Numbered from the stretch's first letter, positions 16,660-25,408 are shown. The stretch: DNA of 64,000 nucleotides from a bacterium (GCA_029551925.1 JAKPEO010000131.1:1-64000), one strand, 5' to 3'. Notes: generated by a model from the letters alone, not told the origin. A program made the numbers and translations.

Positions 16660-18204
16660 ATGAAAATTAGAATAATGATTTTAGCTGTAATTTGCATATT
16701 AATTTTGAAACATCAAAATTTTGCTTTTGTCAGAGCAGATGGTTATAAAGTAGAAACTTCACAGACATTGAAAAACGGCGATGTTTTGATAAAAGGCGGA
16801 TTATTAATAAATCAAAAAATCAAGCCGCATCAAGATTTAGAGTTGAAGAGTTTATCAATTCCGTTATCTATAAATTTGGGCTTGACTAAAAATCGAGAAG
16901 CTGGGTTTTTCTTGCAGTTAGATGACCAAAAAGCAGATACCATTTCCAACCAATACGGGACTCGGACATTGTCAAAAATAGGGCTTACAGCGAAAGCAAA
17001 GATTTTTAAAGATTTATCAGCTAAAATGACACTCGGTTATTCGATAAATGGCAAATCGTATTATTCTGCTGACGGAATATTTGTTATTCCTGAATTAATG
17101 TATGATTTTCCTTTGCAGGTTGGTGTATTATTTTCTAATATAGGATACGAATATGTAGATGGTAAATATAATTTTTTAGTCGAAGAAAATAAAATAAATA
17201 TGAGTAAGCGATTTATTTATGGCATAGGTTATTTTTATCCTGCTACTCAAAATTTAGGATTTAATTTAGAATATACCGGCAGCCAAAAATACGCAGAAAA
17301 TTTTAAGAATTTAGGTGCGATAAATTTTACTTCAAAATATCGGATGGATCCTGATATAATTTTGGTGACTGCATTGTCTTTTGGTATGAGTGACGGTTCT
17401 CCAAAAAATTCGGTGTATATTGGTTTTGAAAAATATTTCGGATTATTTGAAAAACAAAATGATTATTTGAATTATCGTTGGAAATCGTATGATAAAACCG
17501 AAGTTGCGGCATCTACGATTAAAACAAAAAAAATTAGTCAGAAACGCGGCGAAGGTACAAAAGTTAAATATTGCAATACTTGTGGATATACCACAACAGG
17601 CGAAGAAAGATTTTGTCCAGAAGATGGGACTCGCTTAATAGAAGAACTGCAAATTGAAGAAAATAAATGTGGTGTGTGCGGTAATGAAATACCAGAAGAT
17701 GCTAATTTTTGTCCGTTTTGCGGTGCGAAAGCGCGTAAGGTTATTAATTTAGATAAAGACGCGGTAAAAAAACCAGAAGTAGGAACTACGCCGATTAATG
17801 AATTAGAAGATGAACCGATTGCTAGTAAATCATCAGAAATTGCTGATTTATCAAAAGTAGAAATTTTATTAGATGACGCTAAAAAATTTTTTGACAAAGA
17901 AAATTACGATAAAGCAATAGATGTATATTTGGCGGCTGCAAAAATTGATCCAACAAATCATAAAATTTGGTATAATTTAGGCGTGACATATTATTTCAAT
18001 AAACAATATGCTGATGCGAAAAATGCTTTTGAACGCGCTATTAAAATAAAATCAAAAGATGTTGATACGCTTTTGTATTTAGGAGCAGTGCAGGGATTAT
18101 TAAGGCAGAAAAATGATGCTGTCCGCACATTCAAGAGAGTATTAGAAATAGAACCGAATAATGATATAGCGCGCAGAAATTTACAAAAAATGGGCTATTA
18201 TTAA
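16660..18204 (+). CDS. Outer-membrane-barrel-like domain fused to two zinc ribbons and TPRs
   Basis: 514 residues. A signal peptide (about 1-25) is followed by a region of alternating hydrophobic and polar strands to about residue 270 (SINLGLTKNREAGFFLQL, LSAKMTLGYSINGKSYY), which looks like a small outer-membrane beta-barrel. Two adjacent zinc ribbons come next, CNTC...CPEDG and CGVC...CPFCG, with four Cys each. After an acidic linker, a C-terminal block of about three TPRs runs to the end. Zinc ribbons are normally cytoplasmic, so their place behind a signal peptide and barrel is odd. Whether the protein is really outer-membrane is uncertain. Confidence 0.55.
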   Translation: MKIRIMILAVICILILKHQNFAFVRADGYKVETSQTLKNGDVLIKGGLLINQKIKPHQDLELKSLSIPLSINLGLTKNREAGFFLQLDDQKADTISNQYGTRTLSKIGLTAKAKIFKDLSAKMTLGYSINGKSYYSADGIFVIPELMYDFPLQVGVLFSNIGYEYVDGKYNFLVEENKINMSKRFIYGIGYFYPATQNLGFNLEYTGSQKYAENFKNLGAINFTSKYRMDPDIILVTALSFGMSDGSPKNSVYIGFEKYFGLFEKQNDYLNYRWKSYDKTEVAASTIKTKKISQKRGEGTKVKYCNTCGYTTTGEERFCPEDGTRLIEELQIEENKCGVCGNEIPEDANFCPFCGAKARKVINLDKDAVKKPEVGTTPINELEDEPIASKSSEIADLSKVEILLDDAKKFFDKENYDKAIDVYLAAAKIDPTNHKIWYNLGVTYYFNKQYADAKNAFERAIKIKSKDVDTLLYLGAVQGLLRQKNDAVRTFKRVLEIEPNNDIARRNLQKMGYY

Positions 18205-18233
18205 AATTTAAAATAAAATTTTTATAAGGGATT

Positions 18234-18956
18234 ATGTTGAGAAAAATTTTATTTTTACAAATTATTTTTATAGTCAGTTTAGCATACAATTTATGCGCAG
18301 CGATATTTATTTATGAAAGCAGCGATAATAAAGTAAAATTAACTAACAAAATTCAAGATGATGCAACTAATAAGTTTATTGAAAATTTCGATAAATACAA
18401 ATTGATTTACGGGACAAATGAAGAATTAGCAGAATTAAAAAATATATACAGCATATTTTATCAAGAGCAGTTAGATAATATCGAATTGAAATTCGACAGA
18501 GAATTTGCATTAGCGTCAAAAGAATCCCAGATAGATTTTTATTTATTGAAATCAATAGCAAAAGTAATATCGCAATTTAATCAAGATTATGTTGACAGCG
18601 ATAGAATCGGATTAATGGGCGTAAAAAAAAATTGGGCTGATACTGTTCAACAACAATTGACTAATCCTGAAATTAATATAAAGATCGCGGCAAAACACTT
18701 ATCTTTTTTATTAAATAAATTTGATTATGATTTAAGATTAGCGCTTGCGGCATATTATCTTTCTGAAAAAGATGTAATTGATGAATATAATAAAACCGGC
18801 GATTTTCCGAGAAGCCGCAGATGCCGCGATTTTTTTAATAATGTAATTGAAGTATATAAACAATACAGAGAGCAAGCCGGTTTAACTACCAAAATAAATC
18901 GCAAAGTTCAAAAAGACGGTAAAATTATTCTGCATAATAAATCTGTTGTAGATTGA
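18234..18956 (+). CDS. SLT-like exported protein lacking the catalytic glutamate
   Basis: 240 residues with a signal peptide (about 1-22). From about residue 100 the sequence follows the lytic transglycosylase (SLT) fold: FYLLKSIAKVISQFNQ, then GLMGVKKNWADTV, NPEINIKIAAKHLSFLL and LRLALAAYYLSEKDV. In active enzymes the first motif reads K-x-E-S-x-F with a catalytic Glu, but here that position is Ile112. The YNAG motif is changed to YYLSE. The fold is therefore probably kept for binding, perhaps of glycan strands, with no cleavage. It is the last gene of the envelope run that starts at 14958. Confidence 0.6.
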   Translation: MLRKILFLQIIFIVSLAYNLCAAIFIYESSDNKVKLTNKIQDDATNKFIENFDKYKLIYGTNEELAELKNIYSIFYQEQLDNIELKFDREFALASKESQIDFYLLKSIAKVISQFNQDYVDSDRIGLMGVKKNWADTVQQQLTNPEINIKIAAKHLSFLLNKFDYDLRLALAAYYLSEKDVIDEYNKTGDFPRSRRCRDFFNNVIEVYKQYREQAGLTTKINRKVQKDGKIILHNKSVVD

Positions 18957-18995
18957 AAATATAATTTGTTTTTGAAATTAATTCTGTTTTGATTA

Positions 18996-19682
18996 ATGAA
19001 ATTAATATCTTCATTTTTTAGAATTCCTGTTATTGATAATTTTATCAGATTGAAATTAATACCTTATTTTATTTGGCTGTATCTTCATATAGTCCATAAA
19101 ACTTCAAAAGTGATTTATTTTAATAAAAAATATTACGATGATTTAGCAAATGAAAATATTCGTCATACATTTGCCGTTTGGCATGGCAGACAATTCACGA
19201 GTTTGTATCTTCATCGGAATAAAGGAATTATAGTATTAGTTAGCCCGTCGCGCGACGGCAATGTCCAGGCGGCATTTTTAGAATTATTCGGATTTGGCGT
19301 GGTGCGTGGTTCGTCTGACAAACAGCCGGTTAAGAGTTTGTTAGAATTGATACGAATCTCAAAAAAAAAGCAGGTAGATGTTGCTTTTGCAGTTGACGGT
19401 CCAAAAGGTCCGATTTATAAAGTTAAGCCGGGTATAGCGACTTTTGCCGCTAAAACCAATTATAAAATTTTGCCGATTACAGTCGACGCCAAATATAAAA
19501 TACATTTAAAGACTTGGGATAATGCGCTTATTCCGCTGCCGTTTAATAAAATAATTTGCGGGTATTCCGCGCCGATAGGCGTTTCAAAAGATAATAATTA
19601 TGATGAGATAGCGAATATAGTAGAAGAAAAATTACTGGAATTGCAAAATCAAATTGCAGATGAACTTTCATCCACCAAATAA
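18996..19682 (+). CDS. DUF374 family acyltransferase-like protein (LPLAT superfamily)
   Basis: 228 residues. The family pattern is clear: TFAVWHGRQFTSLYL, with His in place of the HxxxxD motif of classical acyltransferases, then VSPSRDGNVQAAFLELFGF, VRGSS, a VAFAVDGPKGPIYKVKPG motif and GYSAPIGV near the end. DUF374 proteins belong to the lysophospholipid acyltransferase superfamily and are linked to lipid A or phospholipid acylation at the inner membrane. The substrate is not known. The N-terminal hydrophobic segment (about 10-30) fits membrane association. It stands alone between the envelope run and rpmB. Confidence 0.75.
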   Translation: MKLISSFFRIPVIDNFIRLKLIPYFIWLYLHIVHKTSKVIYFNKKYYDDLANENIRHTFAVWHGRQFTSLYLHRNKGIIVLVSPSRDGNVQAAFLELFGFGVVRGSSDKQPVKSLLELIRISKKKQVDVAFAVDGPKGPIYKVKPGIATFAAKTNYKILPITVDAKYKIHLKTWDNALIPLPFNKIICGYSAPIGVSKDNNYDEIANIVEEKLLELQNQIADELSSTK

Positions 19683-19740
19683 ACTAAAAAAATATAGATA
19701 TTTGCTGAAATTAAAGAACTAAAAAAAATCAAGAAAAAAC

Positions 19741-19769
19741 TTGTTTTTTTTAATTATGCAAGTTATAAT
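19741..19769 (+). promoter_or_regulatory. Promoter for rpmB
   Basis: TTGTTT (19741-19746) and a perfect TATAAT (19764-19769) are spaced by 17 bases. The -35 overlaps the right arm of a short CAAG/CTTG hairpin (19730-19743) followed by T, which may end transcription from the upstream acyltransferase gene. Confidence 0.6.
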
Positions 19770-19829
19770 AAAAATTTTAAATGAAAAAAATACAAATATT
19801 TTCTATAAAAAAAAGGAGATTGATGGGAA

Positions 19830-20024
19830 ATGAGCACAAAATGTGAAATTTGCGGAAAGACCATAGGTCGCGGTAATATTGTTAGTCATGCTAATAATAA
19901 AACAAAAAGAGAATGGAAGCCAAATATTCAGAAAGTGCGAGCAAAAATCAATGGCGCAACTAAAAAAATATATGCTTGTGCGCGCTGTATAAAATCAGGA
20001 AAAGTCGAAAAAGTAGTTTCTTAA
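19830..20024 (+). CDS. rpmB: 50S ribosomal protein L28, zinc-binding form
   Basis: 64 residues, usual length. It starts MSTKCEICGKTIGRGN, contains the VSHANNKTKREWKPN core and ends in YACARCIKSGKV. Two CxxC pairs (CEIC near the start, CARC near the end) make this the zinc-binding version of L28. The ATG at 19830 is chosen because GGAG lies upstream; an ATG at 19823 is out of frame. No rpmG or other ribosomal gene is next to it. Confidence 0.97.
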   Translation: MSTKCEICGKTIGRGNIVSHANNKTKREWKPNIQKVRAKINGATKKIYACARCIKSGKVEKVVS

Positions 20025-20076
20025 AAAACGCAATTTTATTTTTCATTTTTAAAAAAATAATTTTAAGGACAAAAAA

Positions 20077-21660
20077 ATGAAAACAATCATCGAAAACCAG
20101 AAAAAAATCGAAGAATTGAAAAAGAAAATTTTAATATTAGAAAATGAGATTGATGATTGTGAAAACGCCGAAAAATTAGTTAAAGAAAATGAAGATAAAA
20201 TTGTAGATTTGCAGAAGCTGCTAATAGACCAACTTGAAAATAAAATTGAAGTATTGACGCAAAAGCTCGAAAAATTAAAAAACGCTGAATCCTCGAAACA
20301 TTTATTAAAGCAGCGAGCGATAATTTCAGAATTGACATTATTGCTTGATATGTTAAATAAAGGACAGAAAATTTCGAGTATTGCCGAAGAAATCGTTTAT
20401 GACATAAATCAAACAGAAAGCGAAGGCATACCTGTTTCGTTAAAAGACGATAATGTCATAAAATTAAAAAAAAGTAAAATTGAACAAGATTTCGAAGCGC
20501 GTATAGATGATTTAGAGCCGACAATAGAAAAAATGGAATTGCAGGCAATAGCAGAAGCAAGCGATGTATTAGATGAAGTAAAATCTTCAATATCAGAAGA
20601 AATGATAGATAATCTTGATATTTTAAATGAAGATATAAAAAGCACAGATGAAAAAATCGAAGATGTAGAAAAAGAACAGGAATTAGAAAATTTAGATGAA
20701 ATAGAGAAAAATTTGATTGAAGAAGATATTGAATTATCAATCAAAAATGATGCTATTGATAATGTTTTGAAAGAAGCACATGATTTAGAAATTAATTTAG
20801 ATGCTGAATTAAAATCCGAAGATACCTTAAAAGAAGAAGATGTTGTTGAAGATAAAATTTTAATAGAAGAAGAAACTTCAAAGTTCGAGGAAAATTTCGA
20901 CGATGCGATAAATTCAGAAAAAACCGATGATTTAAAAATAGCAAATAAATCTGAAGATTTAATTACCGCTAATGCAACAGATGATATATCAGGCGAATCT
21001 GTTGAATTGCTGTCATTCGATAAACCTGCTGATATTTTTTCTGAAGAGGCAAATAATATAGATAAACAAATTGACAATTTTGATGAGATAAAAGAAGATT
21101 TAAAAATTGACGAAAATCAGCAATCAATAGAGCAATTGGAAAATTTAGTAAATTTAGACGATTTAGAAAAATTAGAAGATGATATTAATTTAGATGCCGA
21201 CGAGAAAATAGAAGTTTCAGAAGCTGAAAAAGAAATCGATATTTTAAAAGATGAGTTGAATGAGGAGTTAGAAAAAGATATAGATAATATTTCAGAATTA
21301 GATAATATAAATTTATCAGAAGTAGAAAAAGAATTGCAAGATGTAGATTTGGATAAAGAGATGAACAATTTTATTAATGACGAATTAAAAGAATTAGAAA
21401 ATATAGCGGATACTACTCTTTCGGAGTTTTCTTCTTCAATGCGGCAAGATGAAGAAAAATATAAAGATTTGACGCCCGAAGAAAAACAGAGTAAATTAAC
21501 TGAATTAGCAAAAAACGCTAAGGAATATGAAGTGTTAAATAATTATGAAGATGCGATAAAAATCTATAAAGAAATAGTAATTTTAGCAGAAGATTTAGCA
21601 TTAGAAGTTTTAAAAGAAAAAATCCAAAATAAAATCAGCGAATTAGAATTAAAATTGTAA
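20077..21660 (+). CDS. Acidic coiled-coil protein with C-terminal TPR-like segment
   Basis: 527 residues, not a family I recognise. The composition is dominated by Glu, Asp, Lys, Leu and Ile. Residues about 1-75 have a heptad pattern typical of a coiled coil. The middle (about 130-450) is low-complexity acidic sequence made of loosely repeated LDEIEKDL-like words. The C-terminal 60 residues, starting LTPEEKQSKLTELAKNAKE, resemble one or two TPR helices (NNYEDAIKIYKEIV). There is no signal peptide, so it should be cytoplasmic. The A-rich strand gives long antisense frames that are artefacts of composition. It lies between rpmB and rplC. No function is assigned. Confidence 0.7.
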   Translation: MKTIIENQKKIEELKKKILILENEIDDCENAEKLVKENEDKIVDLQKLLIDQLENKIEVLTQKLEKLKNAESSKHLLKQRAIISELTLLLDMLNKGQKISSIAEEIVYDINQTESEGIPVSLKDDNVIKLKKSKIEQDFEARIDDLEPTIEKMELQAIAEASDVLDEVKSSISEEMIDNLDILNEDIKSTDEKIEDVEKEQELENLDEIEKNLIEEDIELSIKNDAIDNVLKEAHDLEINLDAELKSEDTLKEEDVVEDKILIEEETSKFEENFDDAINSEKTDDLKIANKSEDLITANATDDISGESVELLSFDKPADIFSEEANNIDKQIDNFDEIKEDLKIDENQQSIEQLENLVNLDDLEKLEDDINLDADEKIEVSEAEKEIDILKDELNEELEKDIDNISELDNINLSEVEKELQDVDLDKEMNNFINDELKELENIADTTLSEFSSSMRQDEEKYKDLTPEEKQSKLTELAKNAKEYEVLNNYEDAIKIYKEIVILAEDLALEVLKEKIQNKISELELKL

Positions 21661-21669
21661 AAAATATAC

Positions 21670-21697
21670 TTGACATATAATTTTTTTTGAATATAAT
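21670..21697 (+). promoter_or_regulatory. Strong promoter for rplC
   Basis: Consensus TTGACA (21670-21675) and consensus TATAAT (21692-21697) are spaced by 16 bases. The leader to the ATG at 21760 is about 55 bases and holds no obvious hairpin. Confidence 0.85.
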
Positions 21698-21759
21698 AAC
21701 ACTCTTATTTTTTTGATTAATTTTTTATAGATTGATATAAATTTTGGAAGGTGTATAAG

Positions 21760-22404
21760 ATGAGTTTAGGAATTTTAGGAAAAAAGGTTGGAATAACGCA
21801 AGTGTTTACAGAAGACGGATTAGCACTGCCAGTGACAGTGATAGAAGCTGGGCCTTGTGTTGTTTTACAAAAAAAACTAACAGCGACAGATAAATATTCC
21901 GCTATTCAAGTTGGTTTTGGCGAATGTAAATCTAAAAATGTTCCCAAGCCGTTATTAAAACATTTTGAAAAAGTCGGAAGCGCGGCAGTAAGTTTTGTTA
22001 AAGAAATGCGTTTAGCAGATGACAATGAAGTAAATAAATTTGAAGTAGGTCAAAAAATCACTTGCGATTTATTTAAAAAAGGCGATAAGGTTGATGTGAC
22101 TGGCACAAGTAAAGGTAAGGGTTATGCCGGTGTTATGAAACTTCATAATTTTGGTGGAGCAAAAGGCAGTCACGGAACGCACGAATTTAAAAGACACGGC
22201 GGAGCAATTGGTCAGCATACAGACCCGGCAAGAGTATTCAAAGGCAAGAAAATGCCCGGCAGAATGGGCAATGAAAAAGTTACAATAGTTAATTTAGAAG
22301 TTGTTGATGTTCAGCCGGAAAAAAATCTGATATTAGTCAAAGGTGCAGTGCCCGGCAAAAAATCAAGTTTTGTTGTTATTAAACCATCGAAACACAGCAA
22401 ATAA
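21760..22404 (+). CDS. rplC: 50S ribosomal protein L3, isolated gene
   Basis: 214 residues from the ATG at 21760, set by GGAAGG at 21746-21751 eight bases upstream; the in-frame GTG at 21751 overlaps that site. L3 features are clear: MSLGILGKKVGITQVF at the start, DVTGTSKGKGYAGVMKLH and the HGTHEFKRHGGAIGQ loop that reaches the peptidyl-transferase centre, then MPGRMGNEKVT. In most bacteria rplC follows rpsJ and precedes rplD in the S10 operon. Here it has a private promoter and a strong terminator and no ribosomal neighbour. Confidence 0.97.
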   Translation: MSLGILGKKVGITQVFTEDGLALPVTVIEAGPCVVLQKKLTATDKYSAIQVGFGECKSKNVPKPLLKHFEKVGSAAVSFVKEMRLADDNEVNKFEVGQKITCDLFKKGDKVDVTGTSKGKGYAGVMKLHNFGGAKGSHGTHEFKRHGGAIGQHTDPARVFKGKKMPGRMGNEKVTIVNLEVVDVQPEKNLILVKGAVPGKKSSFVVIKPSKHSK

Positions 22405-22440
22405 TAATTTTTGTAAAATTAGAATAGAAACCAAATAAAA

Positions 22441-22480
22441 ACGCCGTTTTGCATAGTAAAATAAGCAAAACGGCGTTTTT
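22441..22480 (+). terminator. Strong intrinsic terminator after rplC
   Basis: A 12-bp perfect stem, ACGCCGTTTTGC (22441-22452) with 22465-22476, has a 12-base AT loop and is followed by T to 22480 and beyond. Only 15 bases separate it from the next start codon. Confidence 0.93.
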
Positions 22481-22495
22481 ATTTTATGCGATTTT

Positions 22496-23485
22496 ATGAT
22501 GATAAATAAAACTTACTATATTCCAAATTGTCAATTGAATATTCAAACAAGTGATACATTTATTTATAATTCTATCAACTACTATTTTTCGATTTATAAC
22601 AATATAAAGTTTCGTTCGTCTAAAAAATTTGGTACAATAAATTTAAAGATAAATTCAAATGACGAAAATAATGAACTAACAAATCTTTTGAAAATTGTTA
22701 AACTACAAAATACGCCTAATTTTTTTGTTAATAGTCGCTTTGAAATTTATAGATTGTCGGATTTTGAATATTTAATAACATTTTATAAAGATACTTGTAT
22801 TGCAAAAATAAATTTACTGAATAAAAATATAGAATGTTATTTTGATGAACCTACAAAATTCGGTATTGATTTTATTCCGAATTTTATTGTTATTGCTTTA
22901 ATAGAAATATTATTCAAATTTGAAAATAGATTTTTTATTCATTCTTCTGCGATAGAAAAAAACAAAAAGGCAGTGATAATCGCTGGACATTCAGGCAGCG
23001 GCAAAACTACATTAGCGTTTTATTTAATGCTTAATAAATATAAATTACTAACTGATGACAAAGCATTCGTATGGCGGCAGAATAATAAAATAAAAATCAG
23101 CGGATTATTGCAGCCGACTGATATAATAAAAAGTAAAGATAAATTTTTGATTAATACAAATATAATTGAAAATATCGCTGATAAAATGACCGAAGACGCA
23201 AAGCGATTTATAATCACTTCATTTCAATCAAAAAAAATTAGCGATACAGCAGAACCGCATATTTTATTATTTCCCCAAGTATCGACAAAATTTAAAATTG
23301 AAGAACTACCTAAAAAACAAGCGCTGCTCAAATTAATTTCAACAAGTATTACTCCAAATTTTAATATACATCTGAAAGAACATTTTGATATTTTGAATAA
23401 AATAGTTGAAAATTCTTACGCTTATAATATTCTATTAGATAAAAACTTGGATAATGTATTGAAATTTTTGGATAATATAAACTGA
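22496..23485 (+). CDS. HprK-like P-loop kinase
   Basis: 329 residues. The N-terminal half (1-150) is unassigned beta-rich sequence. From about 150 it matches the HPr-kinase/PEP-carboxykinase-like fold: FFIHSSAIEKN, Walker A GHSGSGKTT (164-172) and LLTDD (184-188), the Asp pair that positions metal in this family. Stand-alone HprK-like proteins of this layout are often found with peptide- or glycan-modification genes and do not act on HPr. No HPr or PTS gene is in the window. It starts 15 bases after the rplC terminator without a clear ribosome-binding site. A methyltransferase follows 4 bases later. Confidence 0.65.
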   Translation: MMINKTYYIPNCQLNIQTSDTFIYNSINYYFSIYNNIKFRSSKKFGTINLKINSNDENNELTNLLKIVKLQNTPNFFVNSRFEIYRLSDFEYLITFYKDTCIAKINLLNKNIECYFDEPTKFGIDFIPNFIVIALIEILFKFENRFFIHSSAIEKNKKAVIIAGHSGSGKTTLAFYLMLNKYKLLTDDKAFVWRQNNKIKISGLLQPTDIIKSKDKFLINTNIIENIADKMTEDAKRFIITSFQSKKISDTAEPHILLFPQVSTKFKIEELPKKQALLKLISTSITPNFNIHLKEHFDILNKIVENSYAYNILLDKNLDNVLKFLDNIN

Positions 23486-23489
23486 TAAA

Positions 23490-24143
23490 ATGGAAATGCA
23501 AGATAACACATTTAAATTTTTTGAATTATTAAAAGGCATAATAAAAACATCTAAATTTATATTAGATATTGGTTCGTCAGAAGGCAGTATTCCAAAAGAT
23601 TATTTTAGCGTCAAAAATAAATTAGTTTCATTAGATATAGATAAAAAATTATTAGTTAAAAATCCGAATAAAAAAAAAATTATTGCTAATGCGTATTTAC
23701 TGCCGTTTCGCGATGAGCATTTTGATTTTGTGATTTTAAAATATGTATTAGAACATTTAGATCAGCCGGAGTTAGTAGTTTCTCAATTGAGAGCAATTTT
23801 AAAACGCAATCAATTCGTATATGTAGTAGTTCCGAAATACTATGCTTTTCAAGATACCATTTACAGAATATTAGGAAAAACAGCGGAATTATTGCGTTTA
23901 GGCAAACAGGCGCATATCGCAAAATTTACATTCGGCACGCTGTGCAAACTTTTTTATGATAATGGTTTTATAATGATAGATTTTTACGAAGCAGATGCCG
24001 GTTTATCATTTTTAGATAAAACATCAGCGCGAAGGAATTTAAAAAAAATTATTTTATTGTTTATTTATCTAATAAAAAAAATTACAGGTAAGAATTTATT
24101 AGAGCGTAATGAGATGCATTTTTTATTTTGTAAATTTGAATGA
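23490..24143 (+). CDS. Class I SAM-dependent methyltransferase
   Basis: 217 residues. Motif I, ILDIGSSEGSIP, lies near the N-terminus. The acidic end of strand 2 is SLDIDKKLL, and motifs II/III follow as ANAYLLPFRDEHFDFVIL and VLEHLDQPELVV, the Methyltransf_11 layout. A hydrophobic segment near the C-terminus (KKIILLFIYLIKK) suggests weak membrane contact. The substrate is unknown. It forms a two-gene unit with the HprK-like kinase, so both may modify the same molecule (inference). Confidence 0.8.
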   Translation: MEMQDNTFKFFELLKGIIKTSKFILDIGSSEGSIPKDYFSVKNKLVSLDIDKKLLVKNPNKKKIIANAYLLPFRDEHFDFVILKYVLEHLDQPELVVSQLRAILKRNQFVYVVVPKYYAFQDTIYRILGKTAELLRLGKQAHIAKFTFGTLCKLFYDNGFIMIDFYEADAGLSFLDKTSARRNLKKIILLFIYLIKKITGKNLLERNEMHFLFCKFE

Positions 24144-24165
24144 TAGGTTGTAAAGTTTATGCAAA

Positions 24166-24190
24166 GGCGAATAAAAAAAAATTATTCGCC
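24166..24190. other. Hairpin between convergent genes
   Basis: GGCGAATA (24166-24173) pairs with 24183-24190 around a 9-base A-rich loop. It spans the stop codon of the minus-strand yjbQ-type gene and lies between two convergent transcripts. Neither strand has a T run after the stem, so it is not a classical terminator. Confidence 0.4.
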
Positions 24191-24598
24191 GATAATTTTG
24201 ACTAATACTCTTTTTCTTCGTCTGCCGTCGAATTCAGCGTAAAATATTTGTTCCCACGGGCCAAAATCCAATTTGCCATTTGTTATTGCCACTACTACTT
24301 CTCTGCCCATTAATGTGCGTTTTATATGAGCGTCGCCGTTGTCTTCGCCGGTCATATTATGTCTGTATAATTTCGGATTATGCGGAACAATCTTTTCTAA
24401 AAAATCGTCAAAGTCATTTATCAATCCATTTTCATCGTCGTTTATATGCACGCTTGCAGTGATATGCATTGCATTTACAAGACACATACCTTCTTTAATA
24501 CCTGATTTTCGTACTGCTTCTTCGACCTGCGGAGTAATATTAATATATCCGCGTCTATTAGGAATATTAAACCATAATTCTTCACGATATGATTTCAT
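24182..24598 (-). CDS. YjbQ (UPF0047) family protein
   Basis: 138 residues, the normal length. The family marks are visible: [35 protein letters not shown] with the conserved His and Asn, HNPKLYRHN, then [15 protein letters not shown] and a LGxWQ-like element (here [20 protein letters not shown]). The E. coli member can form thiamine phosphate as a side reaction, but the true role of the family is unsettled. It lies 25 bases after fabG on the same strand and is probably co-transcribed with it. Confidence 0.93.
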   Translation of the reverse strand: MKSYREELWFNIPNRRGYINITPQVEEAVRKSGIKEGMCLVNAMHITASVHINDDENGLINDFDDFLEKIVPHNPKLYRHNMTGEDNGDAHIKRTLMGREVVVAITNGKLDFGPWEQIFYAEFDGRRRKRVLVKIIGE

Positions 24599-24623
24599 AA
24601 AAAAATCATCCTTTTATTTTAAA

Positions 24624-25367
24624 TTACATTACCATTCCACCGTCAACAATTAATACCTGCCCTGTAATATAACTCGCTTCTTCTGACGCTAAAAAACCGA
24701 CGGCATTAGCAATATCTTCCGGCTCGCCTAATCTTTTTAACGGGATAAGATTTTCTAATTTTTGTTTTTCGGTTTCAGGTAATTTATCTGTCATCGCTGT
24801 TTTTATGAAGCCCGGCGCAATAGCATTGCAAGTAATATTACGCGCTGCTAATTCTTTTGCTGTTGATTTTGTCATACCGATAATTCCAGCTTTTGACGCC
24901 GCGTAATTTAATTGTCCGGCATTGCCCATTACTCCGATTACAGATGAAATATTTATTATTCTACCCCAGCGATTTTTCATTAGCGGTCTCGTCGCTGCTT
25001 TGGTGCAATTAAATACTCCTTTTAAATTTATTGCTATGACTTTGTCCCATTCTTCTTCTGACATTTTTATAATTAGATTATCGCGCGTTATTCCGGCATT
25101 ATTAACTACAATCTCGATTTTGCCAAAATCATCATTTATTTTTTTGAATAATTCCTGCACCGCTGAATAATCTGAAACATCACATTGATATGGTTTGGCT
25201 GAGATGCCTAATTCAGATAATTCTGCCGCGGTTTTTTCCGTGTCTTCCGCTAAGACATCAACCACGGCGATATTGCATTTTAATTCTGCTAATTTTTTGC
25301 AAATCGCTTTGCCTATGCCTCGCGCCGCGCCTGTAACTACTGCTGTTTTGCCAGCGATACTACTCAT
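24624..25367 (-). CDS. fabG: 3-oxoacyl-[acyl-carrier-protein] reductase FabG
   Basis: 247 residues. The TGAARGIGK nucleotide-binding loop (12-20), NNAG (89-92), catalytic Ser142, Tyr155 and Lys159 in the Y-x-x-x-K arrangement, and the PGFIKTAMT segment are all present, with a VDGG C-terminus. These make it a complete short-chain reductase of the FabG branch, which reduces 3-oxoacyl-ACP in fatty-acid elongation. An AAGGAG site precedes the ATG. No other fab gene is adjacent, so it is separate from the usual fab cluster, and a paralogue with another substrate cannot be excluded. Confidence 0.9.
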   Translation of the reverse strand: MSSIAGKTAVVTGAARGIGKAICKKLAELKCNIAVVDVLAEDTEKTAAELSELGISAKPYQCDVSDYSAVQELFKKINDDFGKIEIVVNNAGITRDNLIIKMSEEEWDKVIAINLKGVFNCTKAATRPLMKNRWGRIINISSVIGVMGNAGQLNYAASKAGIIGMTKSTAKELAARNITCNAIAPGFIKTAMTDKLPETEKQKLENLIPLKRLGEPEDIANAVGFLASEEASYITGQVLIVDGGMVM

Positions 25368-25408
25368 ATTTTTTCACTCCTTAATAAAAGCAAATACTAA
25401 TAAAAGAT

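Noticed and set aside
20409-21077. 222-residue Ser/Ile/Phe-rich frame on the minus strand
   Set aside because: It is the exact complement of the acidic low-complexity gene at 20077-21660; the composition explains the absence of stops.
24166-24190. Bidirectional terminator
   Set aside because: The stem is fine but no T run follows it on either strand, so it is listed only as a hairpin.
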